A stretch of DNA of 64,000 nt from Bacillota bacterium (GTDB taxonomy: Bacteria; Bacillota; Negativicutes; Sporomusales; CTSoil-080). The notes under the pieces are model-generated. The model made no database searches. It was not told where the DNA came from and saw only the letters and a list, made by a program, of their open reading frames with translations. The translations under genes were made by a program, and so were the position numbers. Numbering within the stretch: position 1 is the first letter of the stretch; each line of letters opens with the position of its first letter. Below, one piece after another: positions 39,212-50,689 of this stretch. The DNA lies in NCBI GenBank assembly GCA_017889725.1, contig JAGGAE010000015.1, positions 1 to 64,000 of the forward strand. The letters run 5' to 3'.

Positions 39212-39862
39212 CTATTCGGGGAGATAGAACTCTCCATTGAAGCGTTGAAGCGCCTTTTCCAGTCCCCGCCTAACGGCGTAGGACTGCTTTACAAAGCCAA
39301 CCAGTGCCTGGTGTTCCCCGTTTTCCGTAATCACACTATCATACAACGCATAGCCATTATTAATATCCATTACCGTTACATGTAACGGTACCGTAGCCGT
39401 CCATCGTTTCAATAAAATAAGCGCATTAGGAAAATCCAATTGCTGATCGGTAGTCACAAATTGAACCTCAGCTCTTACACAATAATCTACACGCATGTTA
39501 CGCAACGCCGAAACAAGCGTTCCCCAATCCGTGTTGGCATAATCACCAATTCCTTGCATTTGCAGCCTGTCCATTAAATTCTGGCCAGATACAACAATAT
39601 ACCTGTCAGCGGAAAACTTGCCCGCCATAGACTCATCAACCATCTCAGCCGTATACCCACCGCCCCTGAGCGACGAGTTATTAATCGCCGGTAAGATAGC
39701 AACTACGGCTTTGGATCCGTACATTCGTGCCTCGACAAGATGTGGTACGAGAGTAAACGAAACTACGGTTAATAAAAAACAGCAAGCGGCAATCAGAGTT
39801 CTATGCATAGTTTCACTCACTCCTTGGAATCTGCAATTTTTATAAAAATAAGTTCCAAACAC
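39212..39862 (-). CDS. secreted hypothetical protein
   Basis: Signal peptide-like N-terminus; VVAILPAINNSSLRGGGYTAEMVDE. Confidence 0.6.
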   Translation of the reverse strand: MFGTYFYKNCRFQGVSETMHRTLIAACCFLLTVVSFTLVPHLVEARMYGSKAVVAILPAINNSSLRGGGYTAEMVDESMAGKFSADRYIVVSGQNLMDRLQMQGIGDYANTDWGTLVSALRNMRVDYCVRAEVQFVTTDQQLDFPNALILLKRWTATVPLHVTVMDINNGYALYDSVITENGEHQALVGFVKQSYAVRRGLEKALQRFNGEFYLPE

Positions 39863-40110
39863 CCATTATGTATATATATTTATTTTGCCATTCACCGAAA
39901 AAAACCTTTTATTTTTTATCTTTTTTAACGGTTAATACAAAAACTTTTCCTGGAAATAATTCTTTCCGCCTGCAAAAAAATCGGCCATTCGGCAGTTTTG
40001 CCCTTCCGGTAAAGGAATAACCCCCCAAAAAAGAGAACAATATAACATACAGTTGACCACTTACCTTTAGTAAACCTTATGTAACAGTACCAACAAAGAG
40101 GTGACATTTT

Positions 40111-42012
40111 ATGATTCGAATCGCGTTAGGCCAAATAGAAATCGTCCCCGGCCGTCCTGATGTAAATTCCGCTTTTATGCTGAAAATGATAGAACAAGCC
40201 CGGCAGCAAGGGGCAGACATTATTATTTTTCCGGAATTAGCCATTCCCGGCTACCTGTTAGGGGATACCTGGGAACAACAGGGCTTCTTACGGGAATGCG
40301 AAGAATGCGGCCGCCAGGTCATTTCCGCATCCATCGACATCTGCGTAGTGTTCGGCAATGTCGGCGTAGATTGGCAACGACATGGTGACGACGGACGTGT
40401 TCGCAAGTACAACGCCCTATTTACCGCTTATCAGGGTAAGCTTTGGGGTAATGACAATTTCCCCTATCCCTTCCGTATTAAAACTCTCCACCCTAATTAT
40501 CGCGAGTTTGACGATACCCGCCATTTTTACAGTCTGCGCAAACTGGCTCTTGAAACCGGACGGACAGTGGAAAATCTGCTACAGCCAGTTCAAGTTGATT
40601 ATAAAGATACGAAGCTTACACTGGGAGGCATTCTCTGTGAAGATGGCTGGAATGAATATTACCCTGTTAATCCGGTAGCTACACTGAGCACGAAAAACAA
40701 ACTAGATGTTATTATCAATATTTCCTGTTCCCCATTTACCTTAGGTAAAAACGACAAACGTAACCGCGTCTTTTCCAAGCAGGCGGCTGCTGCAGGCATA
40801 CCGCTTGTCTATGTAAACGCCGTAGGCCTTCAGAATAACGGTAAAACCGTTTACACCTTTGACGGATTCAGTTCAGTATATGATGGCCAGGGCCAGGTTA
40901 TTGCTACATGTTCCACCTTTCAACAAGAACTAAAGGTTGTTGAAATTCCCCCTCAGAGTCATCCCCTTGCCACTTCGGCAGAATCCGACAAAGATGATAC
41001 TATCGAAAACGTATACCAGGCTTTAACGTACGGTATCCGGAAATTCATGGTCCAAACAGGTCTTAAAAAAGTAGTTATCGGCGTATCCGGCGGTATTGAT
41101 TCCGCAGTTAACACCGCACTTTTCGCAAATGCCATTGGTTCAGAAAATCTTCTATTGGTCAACATGCCCAGTATATACAATTCTTCAACAACCAAAGGAC
41201 TATCCGAACAATTGGCTGCCAACTTGGGCTGCTCTTATACAATCTTCCCCATTCAAGAAGCCGTTGACCTTACTATTAAGCAGATTACCTCGACTCCGGT
41301 TACCCAATTGCAAACCGGAACCCAATCTACACTGAAAGTGTCCTCTTTTGTCGCCGAAAACATTCAGGCGCGTGACCGTTCGGCCCGTGTCCTTGCCGGC
41401 TTGGCCGCCGCCTTCGGCGGAGCCTTTACCTGTAACGCCAACAAAAGTGAACTCACCGTGGGCTATTCCACGCTCTACGGAGATCAGGCCGGTTTTATTG
41501 CGGCCTTGGGCGACCTTTGGAAACATCAGGTGTATGCGCTCGGGCAGTATCTAAACACAAAAGTATTTAGTACTCCGGTTATTCCTCAAGGCATTTTCGA
41601 TATCATCCCCAGTGCGGAACTGTCCTTCGACCAGGCGGTGGAAGAAGGTAAAGGCGATCCCCTTTACTATCCCTACCATGATTATCTCTTTCAAGCGTTT
41701 ATTGAATGGTGGAACAGGGCTACCCCCGAGGATATTCTTACCTGGTATGCCGCTGGCGAACTGGAAGAACGACTGGGGTGCGAACAAGGTTTAACCATCA
41801 AACTTTTTGCCACCCCTGCCGAATTTATCACAGACCTGGAGAAATGGTGGAAACTCTATACCGGCCTGGGAGTTGCCAAGCGCATCCAAGCCCCCCCCAT
41901 CCTGGCCGTCAGCCGAAGGGCCTATGGTTTTGACCACCGGGAAGCCCAAAACCAACCCTACTTCACCCGCGCCTATAATATATTAAAAACCCGCTTATTA
42001 GAAAAAATCTGA
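40111..42012 (+). CDS. nadE: NAD+ synthase (glutamine-hydrolysing)
   Basis: Nitrilase N-domain + VVIGVSGGIDSAVNTAL. Confidence 0.95.
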   Translation: MIRIALGQIEIVPGRPDVNSAFMLKMIEQARQQGADIIIFPELAIPGYLLGDTWEQQGFLRECEECGRQVISASIDICVVFGNVGVDWQRHGDDGRVRKYNALFTAYQGKLWGNDNFPYPFRIKTLHPNYREFDDTRHFYSLRKLALETGRTVENLLQPVQVDYKDTKLTLGGILCEDGWNEYYPVNPVATLSTKNKLDVIINISCSPFTLGKNDKRNRVFSKQAAAAGIPLVYVNAVGLQNNGKTVYTFDGFSSVYDGQGQVIATCSTFQQELKVVEIPPQSHPLATSAESDKDDTIENVYQALTYGIRKFMVQTGLKKVVIGVSGGIDSAVNTALFANAIGSENLLLVNMPSIYNSSTTKGLSEQLAANLGCSYTIFPIQEAVDLTIKQITSTPVTQLQTGTQSTLKVSSFVAENIQARDRSARVLAGLAAAFGGAFTCNANKSELTVGYSTLYGDQAGFIAALGDLWKHQVYALGQYLNTKVFSTPVIPQGIFDIIPSAELSFDQAVEEGKGDPLYYPYHDYLFQAFIEWWNRATPEDILTWYAAGELEERLGCEQGLTIKLFATPAEFITDLEKWWKLYTGLGVAKRIQAPPILAVSRRAYGFDHREAQNQPYFTRAYNILKTRLLEKI

Positions 42013-42031
42013 AATAACGGAGGCTACTACT

Positions 42032-42922
42032 ATGTATTTTGATAACGCCGAGGGCATGGTTTTTCGTCCGCCCAGCGAAGCTAATAGTTTAATTTTGCGT
42101 GTAACCATAGGCTGTTCGCATAATGTCTGTACCTTTTGCGGCATGTATCATGACGTCGCTTTCCGGATACGCCCGGAAGAAGAAATTACAGCCTTGATAG
42201 AACGCGCCGCCAACCTCTATCCTTACCAACGAAGAATCTTTCTGGCTGACGGTAACGCACTAATACTACCTACCGAGCGTTTACTAAAAATAATGCACCA
42301 ACTGCATCAAGCCTTTCCGAAATTGTCCCGCATTACATGCTACGGTGGACCGCTAGATATACTGCGCAAAACACCTGAAGAACTCATCGCCCTTCGTGAT
42401 GCCGGCTTGCAAATTATTTATCTTGGCATTGAAAGCGGCTGTGATGCAGTTCTCACCGCCGTGAACAAAGGCGTCACAGCCGCTCAGATGAGCCAAGCCG
42501 GACAAAAAGTAATCAACGCAGGCATCAAGCTATCCGCTATGATTATTCTCGGTCTAGGCGGCAAAGACTGTACCACCGAGCACGCACGCCATACTGCTAA
42601 CATCATCAACGAAATCAACCCCACTATGTTGGGGGCGCTAACCCTTATGCTCCACGAAGGTTCCCCCATGCGGACCGCCGCCGAAAACGGCCAGTTTCAT
42701 CCTTTATCCCCGTTCGAGATTATGCAGGAACTTCATATGCTGGTTTCAGGTATCGAAGTTACGCAGCCCTGCATTTTTCGCAGCACCCATATTTCCAACT
42801 TCCTGCCGCTATCGGGAACGCTCCCAAAAGATAAAGATCGCCTTTTAGCAGACATCAACCAATGTCTCACTCATTTCCGTAATCAAACCCGCCCTACCTA
42901 TAACGCCAGAGAACAATATTAA
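42032..42922 (+). CDS. radical SAM protein
   Basis: GCSHNVCTFCGMYHD motif. Confidence 0.85.
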   Translation: MYFDNAEGMVFRPPSEANSLILRVTIGCSHNVCTFCGMYHDVAFRIRPEEEITALIERAANLYPYQRRIFLADGNALILPTERLLKIMHQLHQAFPKLSRITCYGGPLDILRKTPEELIALRDAGLQIIYLGIESGCDAVLTAVNKGVTAAQMSQAGQKVINAGIKLSAMIILGLGGKDCTTEHARHTANIINEINPTMLGALTLMLHEGSPMRTAAENGQFHPLSPFEIMQELHMLVSGIEVTQPCIFRSTHISNFLPLSGTLPKDKDRLLADINQCLTHFRNQTRPTYNAREQY

Positions 42923-42959
42923 ATGCAAAAGCCGCCCAAGGGCGGCTCTTTTCTTTATA

Positions 42960-43313
42960 TTAACGTCGCAAAAACCTAGTAAGCATCCAAAGCAAACTGG
43001 CTATTACCATAAAAAAGACAGCCAGCGGTAAAAAAACGACCACAAACACTACGATAACGGCAACAATAAGAAGCTTTGTAGTCCATTTCATCCGTCCCAG
43101 TCCCCAGGTCATATGACTGATATGAATGCCTTGATTAGCCCCTTGTTGCTGATATCGATATTGATAATTTGAGCGGGCATCCGACTCAGTCTCCACAGTG
43201 ATCCCCTGAAAGTTTTCCCGTTCTTCCGGGGCTAACCGGGTTGCCTCCGTTTCTCGGCACTGACACCTTTCCTCTTGTTCCAGTACTCTCCCACAATTTA
43301 CACACCGCATCAT
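42960..43313 (-). CDS. zinc-ribbon membrane protein
   Basis: MRCVNCGRVLEQEERCQC plus C-terminal TM. Confidence 0.6.
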   Translation of the reverse strand: MMRCVNCGRVLEQEERCQCRETEATRLAPEERENFQGITVETESDARSNYQYRYQQQGANQGIHISHMTWGLGRMKWTTKLLIVAVIVVFVVVFLPLAVFFMVIASLLWMLTRFLRR

Positions 43314-43325
43314 TTTCTCCCCCCA

Positions 43326-44843
43326 TCACGGCGTAAACAGCGAATAAATTAACCCTTCAGCACTTAAATAACGCGGATCATATTTAACAAGTTCCAGTAC
43401 TTTAAATAACTTATCACGATTCGTATATACGCTACTTGTTGAAACGCCCAGATCAGAAGCTAATTTCTCAGCGGAAATCCCTTGCGGAGAATTCAAGAGA
43501 GCATAGCTGAAAATCACCGCAGCCGCCCAAGCACCGGCTTTCCTTACCATAACCGGGCTCATCTGACAGTAATCGTTCCATAGACGGTCCGCCAAAACCT
43601 GATCGTGTTTCGAAAATCCGTATTCCGGCATAATATCACGGAACAACTTACGTACTTCCTCATTAGCCTCACGCTGCTGTACAATAACAGGAAATGTCCG
43701 TTCCATCTGATCAAAGGGGGTAACATTCAGTTTTGCCATATTCAGCAGCACATCTACCGTATGCCGGAAGGCCAAGGCATGACGTCCAAAAAATTCCGCC
43801 CACGTCGCCCCTGGCTGCTGAACATCAAAAATAGCTTTTTGCCGTAATGTCTCCTCTTTAATACGGCGGCAAAGATTTGCACTTAGTTTAATACTGGTTA
43901 TACAATTTACCAATAAAGTCTCCCGCGAAAACACATGCCCAAAAAACAGCATTTTTTTCATACCCTTATAATCAAAATCGGGATGAGGCAGATTAAACAC
44001 TTCATCGGTAAACACATTCACGCACTCTACCCACTCGGGATTAAGAACCCGATTAACAGTAAATACCGTAAATTCGGTATGCAGCAAGTCTTCCATAACT
44101 TGCCGCTCTTCTACAGAAAACTCATTCCAACTGGATTGAGCAAATTCCTTTATTGGTTTTTCATCATTCGAAAGCAACCGGTAGTCAAATAAAAAGTAAT
44201 CCCAAAATTCCTGCCAAAACATGTTAAATTCCCCGGGTTCCGGCTCGGGAATAGGATTGAGCGGCCCAGCAAACAAAAACAAAGCTCGCTGAAAATCCTC
44301 GTTAAATTCTTTTTGCTGGAAAAAATTTCCCAGCTTCATCATCAACCCCTCAACGACTTCCCCCACTACGTTGACGAACTCTTCCGCCAGCAAAGAGGAA
44401 CTTCGAGAAAACAGCAGATTTCCAGTATCGATAAGTTTGACCTTGTCGCCACCGGCGATTTCCTTAGCGGCCTGTTCCAGTTCCGTAGTATCGGCTAACA
44501 CTTTTTTTAGCGCCAAATGCCTATAAAAATCTAATAATACATTAAAAAAGCGACGAACTGGCTTTAACGTTGCTTTAAAACCTTTTACATGACCAGCGAG
44601 CCACTCGATTACACGGCTATACTCCTGATAAGGTATTTCTTCTAAATAATCTGCATTGGTATGCTCTAAATATTTCAAGAACATCTTAATATTATGCCAA
44701 ATTTCACGAAGTTCCTCATCAGTTGCTCCCTGCCAAGCATTCTGACGTAAATACCCTTCCACCCATTCACGGCTTATAGGCAAGTCTTCCTCTGTTTCTT
44801 TTTCATAGAAATAGCCAACTTCTTCATACACATTTTTCATCAA
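43326..44843 (-). CDS. uncharacterised 505-aa protein with C-terminal HTH
   Basis: C-terminal ISAEKLASDLGVSTSSVYTNRDKLFKVLEL HTH-like. Confidence 0.6.
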   Translation of the reverse strand: MMKNVYEEVGYFYEKETEEDLPISREWVEGYLRQNAWQGATDEELREIWHNIKMFLKYLEHTNADYLEEIPYQEYSRVIEWLAGHVKGFKATLKPVRRFFNVLLDFYRHLALKKVLADTTELEQAAKEIAGGDKVKLIDTGNLLFSRSSSLLAEEFVNVVGEVVEGLMMKLGNFFQQKEFNEDFQRALFLFAGPLNPIPEPEPGEFNMFWQEFWDYFLFDYRLLSNDEKPIKEFAQSSWNEFSVEERQVMEDLLHTEFTVFTVNRVLNPEWVECVNVFTDEVFNLPHPDFDYKGMKKMLFFGHVFSRETLLVNCITSIKLSANLCRRIKEETLRQKAIFDVQQPGATWAEFFGRHALAFRHTVDVLLNMAKLNVTPFDQMERTFPVIVQQREANEEVRKLFRDIMPEYGFSKHDQVLADRLWNDYCQMSPVMVRKAGAWAAAVIFSYALLNSPQGISAEKLASDLGVSTSSVYTNRDKLFKVLELVKYDPRYLSAEGLIYSLFTP

Positions 44844-45042
44844 GACTAAGAATCTCCTTCAATACATGACAACACTACGGATATCATTATACCATTTTTC
44901 GGCGTTTGCTACTACCTGTCCAACCTGAAACCAACTCTTTTACATAGTTTTTCCAGTTTGGTGCTAGCGCCTTCTCATCCCTATTATTTTCAAAAAACCG
45001 CAAGCCAAGCGGCTTACGGTTTTTTTAGTCAAATACTTCTTA

Positions 45043-45414
45043 CTACCGGTGCCTTGGGCGTCGGGCCTTGGGCGGGCCGATAATTTCAGAGAAAATAATA
45101 CCATTGACTACATCCGAGTGGGTAAACTGTCGTGACCCGCGGATAACAAAGTCCTCCTGCACTTTGTTATCCGCCCCTCCCACTGCAGCAGCAGCGCGAT
45201 CCGCCACAGAAGCATAGTCCGGTTCCGAAAGATCGATAGGCAAAACGGCTTCTTTCGGAGACCGTATTTGGGCATTTGGAGGTTCCGGAACACGGGGGGG
45301 AATCTCCGGATACTCATATTCCTTTTTCTTATAGCTTTTAAACAGCAAAGGTATCCCATAAATAATCAGCATACCGAAAATAATACTAATTACGTGGCCA
45401 AAAGATTTCTCCAT
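45043..45414 (-). CDS. hypothetical membrane-anchored protein
   Basis: N-terminal TM, proline-rich linker; upstream floA. Confidence 0.5.
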   Translation of the reverse strand: MEKSFGHVISIIFGMLIIYGIPLLFKSYKKKEYEYPEIPPRVPEPPNAQIRSPKEAVLPIDLSEPDYASVADRAAAAVGGADNKVQEDFVIRGSRQFTHSDVVNGIIFSEIIGPPKARRPRHR

Positions 45415-45428
45415 GATTCATCCCCTAC

Positions 45429-46421
45429 CTATTTCGCAGGTGTTTCATTTTTCCCCGTCGGAGCCGCCGGCCCTGTCTTGGCAATAGTTTCTCGCATTTC
45501 GGTATCCGCCAGAATATTGTTCATATTATAGTAATCCATGACTCCCATTTTTCCTTCTTTTAGCGCCGTCGCCAGCGCATGAGGCACCTCGGCCTGTGCT
45601 TCGACCACCTTAGCCTGCATCTCCTGGGTATAAGCGCGCATTTCCTGTTCTTTAGCCACAGCCATTGCCCGTCGTTCTTCCGCTTTAGCCTGCGCTACCC
45701 GCTTTTCCGCCTCAGCCTGGTCAGTCATAAGCTCCGCCCCGATATTTCTTCCCACATCCACATCAGCGATATCAATCGACAAAATTTCGAAGGCAGTACC
45801 AGCATCAAGCCCCTTTGCCAGAACCGTCCGAGAGATATAATCAGGGTTTTCCAGCACATCTTTATGATCCTTTGAAGACCCGACATTCGTAACAATTCCT
45901 TCACCCACGCGAGCAATTATAGTTGCCTCCCCGGCACCGCCGACAAGCCGGTCAATATTAGCCCGCACCGTTACCCGGGCTTTTACCTTCAGCTCAATGC
46001 CGTTTTTCGCCACCGCAGAAACAAATGGTGTTTCTATTACTTTGGGATTAACACTCATTTGGACGGCTTCGAGAACATTGCGTCCTGCCAAATCTATAGC
46101 TGCTGACCGTTCAAATGGCAGACTAATCTGTGCCCGGTGTGCCGCAATCAAAGAGTCAATCACCCGGTCAACATTGCCCCCTGCTAGAAAATGCGCTTCT
46201 AATTGGTTTACACTAATTTCAAGCCCTGCTTTATTCGCCTTAATCAGCGGCAGAACAATCTTCGCCGGAGGCACCCGCCTTAACCGCATACCAATCAAAT
46301 TAAAAATCCCTACATGAACACCAGCGGCCAATGCCGAAATCCATAAACCCAGTGGCACAAAATGCAAAAACAGCACTACCGCCACTATAAAAATTACCAC
46401 TATAAAAATACTACCAATCAT
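45429..46421 (-). CDS. floA: flotillin-like protein FloA
   Basis: [27 protein letters not shown]…[23 protein letters not shown]-like. Confidence 0.93.
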   Translation of the reverse strand: MIGSIFIVVIFIVAVVLFLHFVPLGLWISALAAGVHVGIFNLIGMRLRRVPPAKIVLPLIKANKAGLEISVNQLEAHFLAGGNVDRVIDSLIAAHRAQISLPFERSAAIDLAGRNVLEAVQMSVNPKVIETPFVSAVAKNGIELKVKARVTVRANIDRLVGGAGEATIIARVGEGIVTNVGSSKDHKDVLENPDYISRTVLAKGLDAGTAFEILSIDIADVDVGRNIGAELMTDQAEAEKRVAQAKAEERRAMAVAKEQEMRAYTQEMQAKVVEAQAEVPHALATALKEGKMGVMDYYNMNNILADTEMRETIAKTGPAAPTGKNETPAK

Positions 46422-46444
46422 AAGAGCCTCCTTTTTTTCTCTCG

Positions 46445-47791
46445 CTATTTATTTACTGTTCTTACCACAATCCGATTCCCGTTAACAGCAACAACGCGCA
46501 CCGGAATCCCTGGAACAACATATTCCCCTTCCGAAACAACATTAAGATGTACTCCGTCAAACTCGGCAACGCCTGAAGGGCGAAGTAAAGTCAGTGTCAT
46601 TCCGGTACGACCCATATACGAAACATAATCTTCACTGGAAACATACCCCGTCCCCGCCGTAGCCGCGTTTGTCAGTACAAATTTGGACCATACACGACTT
46701 GACGGCAATTTCTTCAGCAACAGTAAAAATACAAGTATTGCCACTACAAGACTGGCGGCTAGAAGATTCAGCGCCATCGCATCAGCTCCCAGCGTCAGAA
46801 AAAAGCTGCCTAAAATCATTAGCGTTCCTATTGCGCCAAACAGACCTACACCCGGACTATACAGTTCGGCGATAAGAGCTATGACACCACCGGAAAATAA
46901 CAGAATCTCCATCCATCCGGCCAACCCGGTTATCCACTGACTGACGAAAAACAGCAGCGCGGCTAAAATCGCTATTCCTCCGGCAATTCCCGTACCGGCA
47001 GTCTTTATTTCCGCCATAATACCTAAAAAAATAATAGTGATAAGCGCCGATTTCACTAAAGAACTTGATAACCAGGCTGCCAGCTTTTCCTGCCACCCCA
47101 ACGAGTATTCGAGCACTGCGGCATCAGCCAAATCGTAACTTGTCAGCACCTCTGACCGGGAAGCGGCAATTAAATCGGCATACCCCACTTTCAAAGCCTG
47201 ATAATCCGTAAGCGCCAGAATCTGTCCAGGATCCGCATAGCCTGGAAGCCCCTGGGTTTTGTCAACCATTGCCTGAGCAACCGCCGGGTTTCGACCGGTT
47301 TTATTAGCGGTCGCCGCAAACTCGGCTTTAAGAGCCGCTATTGTTTTCTCTGTTGCCGGAATAGGTTCCGCCGCCCCTATACTCCCCCCGGGAGCAATTA
47401 CAATTTTTTGGTGCGCGAGAGCAATGAGCGCACCGGCCGACCATGCACGATTTTTTATATAACAAATAGTCAGCATCGGCGATTCGCTTATCATATCCCT
47501 GATTTTCGTACCCGCGTCCACTAACCCACCAAAGGTATCCAATTCAATAAGCACCGCCTGTGCCTCTTTCTCTTTTGCCTCTGTCAGTGCCTTATGAACA
47601 AGCGCCACCTGTCCGTCATCGATTTCGCCTTTAATGTCAATAACAACGACCGGTGCCTTGCTTGCATACGCTAAGGAAAAAACGTTCAAGAGAAGTAAAA
47701 CACTTATGCATATTAGCCACCTTTGCTTTGCGCCTCTCATTTTCTCCTCCTGTTTCCTCTTATAACCAGAAAACTTCTTCATTTTTTCCAA
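46445..47791 (-). CDS. NfeD-family membrane serine protease
   Basis: [17 protein letters not shown]…[26 protein letters not shown]…C-terminal NfeD OB domain. Confidence 0.9.
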   Translation of the reverse strand: MEKMKKFSGYKRKQEEKMRGAKQRWLICISVLLLLNVFSLAYASKAPVVVIDIKGEIDDGQVALVHKALTEAKEKEAQAVLIELDTFGGLVDAGTKIRDMISESPMLTICYIKNRAWSAGALIALAHQKIVIAPGGSIGAAEPIPATEKTIAALKAEFAATANKTGRNPAVAQAMVDKTQGLPGYADPGQILALTDYQALKVGYADLIAASRSEVLTSYDLADAAVLEYSLGWQEKLAAWLSSSLVKSALITIIFLGIMAEIKTAGTGIAGGIAILAALLFFVSQWITGLAGWMEILLFSGGVIALIAELYSPGVGLFGAIGTLMILGSFFLTLGADAMALNLLAASLVVAILVFLLLLKKLPSSRVWSKFVLTNAATAGTGYVSSEDYVSYMGRTGMTLTLLRPSGVAEFDGVHLNVVSEGEYVVPGIPVRVVAVNGNRIVVRTVNK

Positions 47792-48072
47792 AAATCCTTT
47801 TAATATCTATCAAATGGCAAATTATCTGTATTTTTCCAATTATTTCATCATTGAAACTTTTCTTTTTCCCCTTGACTTAGCTTATTTTATATGCTATTTT
47901 TTTACTATACCAGTGAGGCATCGACAAATTTCGTGTTAAATTTCTAATATACTACATTGCAGATTACACAGTTAATATATCCCGCAAAAATTATAATATG
48001 ATTTCAGCAACTTATTTCCAGTATTTCTATTCTTATTCTAATACTATAGCCAGTAATGACTGCTGTTTCACA

Positions 48073-48106
48073 CATAATAGGACAAGCTTCGGCTTGTCCT
48101 ATTATG
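48073..48106. terminator. hairpin with UUCG loop
   Basis: CATAATAGGACAAGC-TTCG-GCTTGTCCTATTATG. Confidence 0.7.
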
Positions 48107-48166
48107 CTTTGGTTATCTAAAAAGTATAAAAAGTAAACCCGGTATCCGAAGGACACCGGGTTGTGT

Positions 48167-48619
48167 TTATTGATTTAGCAATTCTTTAACAATGGTATTC
48201 ACCAGTTTACCATCCGCACGACCTTTGACCTTAGGCATAAGCAAGGCCATAACCTTGCCCATTTCCTTGGGGCTAGAGGCTCCGGATTCGCGAACCGCTT
48301 CAACGACCAGTACTCTTACCGCCTCCCCATCTAACTGTTCCGGGAGGTATTTGAGCAATACGGCAATTTCCTGTTCAAGGGCTTCAACCAAATCAGGCCT
48401 ATTCCCTTTTTGAAATTCTTCCATAGCGTCCCGGCGCATTTTAACTTCTTTTGCCAAGACGTCTAGAACTTCCTCTTCACTAAGATCCTTCTTGCGATCA
48501 ATCTCAGTATTTTTAATACTAGCACGAACCATGCGTATTACTGAAAGCCTGATTTTCCCCGCTTCCTTATCCCTCATGGCCTGCTTCATATCTTCAGTCA
48601 ATCTCTCTTTAATAGACAT
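48167..48619 (-). CDS. yqeY: GatB/YqeY domain protein
   Basis: MSIKERLTEDMKQAMRDKEAGKIRLSVIRMVRASIKN. Confidence 0.93.
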   Translation of the reverse strand: MSIKERLTEDMKQAMRDKEAGKIRLSVIRMVRASIKNTEIDRKKDLSEEEVLDVLAKEVKMRRDAMEEFQKGNRPDLVEALEQEIAVLLKYLPEQLDGEAVRVLVVEAVRESGASSPKEMGKVMALLMPKVKGRADGKLVNTIVKELLNQ

Positions 48620-48637
48620 ATTAAAAAACCTCCGAAA

Positions 48638-48814
48638 CTATTTGAACTTGCGCTTGCGCGCCGCTTCGGATTTCTTTTTGCGCTTTACACTTGGTTTCTC
48701 ATAATGCTCGCGTTTTCTTACTTCCGAAAGAACTCCAGCCTTTTGGCAATTACGTTTAAACCTGCGAATGGCACTATCCAATGTTTCGTTTTTACCAACT
48801 TTGATTTCTGACAC
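48638..48814 (-). CDS. rpsU: 30S ribosomal protein S21
   Basis: Manual translation from [60 protein letters not shown]. Confidence 0.95.
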   Translation of the reverse strand: MSEIKVGKNETLDSAIRRFKRNCQKAGVLSEVRKREHYEKPSVKRKKKSEAARKRKFK

Positions 48815-48909
48815 CTAATCTCCCTCCCTCCACACAGACCTCGGGAAGCTACTGTTTGGCTTATGGGTTTACCTAAAAATTATACACAAATACTCCGACT
48901 TTGTCAATA

Positions 48910-49257
48910 TTAGCCTGGAGGCCATTCCATAAACCTTCCGCCCAACAAATGGAAGTGCAAGTGATGCACAGTTTGCCCCCCATTGTCTTTGGTGTTGACT
49001 ACAGTGCGAAACCCTTCATCGGCAATACCAACCTCCGCAGCAATTCGAGGTATAACTGTCATAATATGACCCAATAAAGGGGCATCTTTCCCGTCTACTT
49101 CCGTTATATTGTCAATATGACGTTTAGGAATGACCAGGACATGAACAGGCGCTGCAGGATTGATGTCGGGAAAAGCGATTACATATTCATCTTCATAAAT
49201 TATTTTTGTCGGAATCTCCCGGTTTACAATTCTACAAAAAATACAATCTTGCTGCAT
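48910..49257 (-). CDS. HIT family (histidine triad) protein
   Basis: DCIFCRIVNREIPTKIIYEDE…GGQTVHHLHFHLLGGR. Confidence 0.95.
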   Translation of the reverse strand: MQQDCIFCRIVNREIPTKIIYEDEYVIAFPDINPAAPVHVLVIPKRHIDNITEVDGKDAPLLGHIMTVIPRIAAEVGIADEGFRTVVNTKDNGGQTVHHLHFHLLGGRFMEWPPG

Positions 49258-49368
49258 AATTCACCTCCTCTCATTCCTTGCTGCAAAAGTTTATACTTAC
49301 TGGTCTATGTATAGATAGTTCGCCTTGCATTAGCGGATATCCTGCCATAGTTTGCCCTTTTGGAATAT

Positions 49369-50664
49369 TTAGTAAGATATTATCCCCCATACCCCATCCT
49401 GGTATATTTCCCCCAATATAACAGGTAGAAGATGGCCGTGAGGTGCTTGTTCACCCGTATAGACCCGGATATAGTTTCCGGTTAAACCTTCTACCGGGTT
49501 CGTCTCCTGTCCCTCAGGCAATATGAGCATCTTGCGCCCAAAAAACTGCTCGCGAAAGGCAACGCTTTTTTTCGCCGCCAGCTGCTGCAATAGGCCCGCC
49601 CGGCTTTTCTTTTCGTTTTCCGGTATTTGATCGGAAAAACTGGCGGCAGACGTTCCTTTACGCTTTGAATAGGGAAATACGTGGATTCCCGCAAAATTCA
49701 TTTTTTCGACAAAAGCCAGTGTATTGGCAAACATTGTCTCAGTCTCGCCCGGAAATCCTACAATTATATCCGTTGATATAGCAATATCCGGCACCTTGTC
49801 CCGAATGCCAGCCACTAAATCCCAGTACTCTGTCGTAGTATAGTGACGATTCATGGCCTTCAGTACAGTATCATCCCCTGACTGCAACGGCAAATGCAGA
49901 TGAGGACACAACCGGTCATCGGCTATCATAATGTCGATTAAGGCATCGTCCACTTCCACCGACTCAAGTGAACTCAAGCGCAAGCGTACAAGCCCAGGTA
50001 CATCAAGAATTCTCTTAACCGCTTCGGTCAGTGACAAATTCGGACCTAAATCACGGCCATACGCACCCAAATGAATGCCGGTAAGTACGATTTCCTCAAA
50101 CCCGGCTTTTACTAATTTATTTACCTCACGCACAATACTGTCGAGCGGACGCGAACGAAGCGGTCCTCTGGCATAGGGTATAATGCAGTACGTACAAAAA
50201 TTAGTACAGCCCTCCTGAATTTTAAGAAAGGCTCTCGTCCGGCCCGGGGCCGAAAAAAGGGGAATATCTTCAAACTCACCAGTGGCCATAATGTTGCCCA
50301 CCAGCGTAACTTTTTCCTGTTTTATCTTAGCATTTTCCACCAATTCCACGATACGGTGGCGCTCTTTGGTCCCAACCACAACAGTTACCCCTGGTATTTG
50401 GGCTATCGCCTGCGGTGATAATTGGGCATAACAGCCGGTCACCACAATGACGGCCTGGGGGTTCAACCTGGTTGCTCTCCGGATGAGCTGGCGAGATTTC
50501 TTCTCACCAAGATGTGTTACAGAGCAAGTGTTAATGACATAAAAATCGGCAATCTCATCAAAAGCAACGATTTCATAGCCCCGCTCACGAAATAATCCGG
50601 CAATAGTATCCGTCTCAAACTGATTTACCTTGCACCCTAACGTTGTCAGCGCCACACATGGCAC
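49369..50664 (-). CDS. mtaB: tRNA (N6-threonylcarbamoyladenosine37) methylthiotransferase MtaB
   Basis: TLGCKVNQFETD…GCTNFCTYCIIPYARG. Confidence 0.95.
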   Translation of the reverse strand: MPCVALTTLGCKVNQFETDTIAGLFRERGYEIVAFDEIADFYVINTCSVTHLGEKKSRQLIRRATRLNPQAVIVVTGCYAQLSPQAIAQIPGVTVVVGTKERHRIVELVENAKIKQEKVTLVGNIMATGEFEDIPLFSAPGRTRAFLKIQEGCTNFCTYCIIPYARGPLRSRPLDSIVREVNKLVKAGFEEIVLTGIHLGAYGRDLGPNLSLTEAVKRILDVPGLVRLRLSSLESVEVDDALIDIMIADDRLCPHLHLPLQSGDDTVLKAMNRHYTTTEYWDLVAGIRDKVPDIAISTDIIVGFPGETETMFANTLAFVEKMNFAGIHVFPYSKRKGTSAASFSDQIPENEKKSRAGLLQQLAAKKSVAFREQFFGRKMLILPEGQETNPVEGLTGNYIRVYTGEQAPHGHLLPVILGEIYQDGVWGIISY

Positions 50665-50689
50665 GCCGGTCCCTCCCTACATCCATAGC

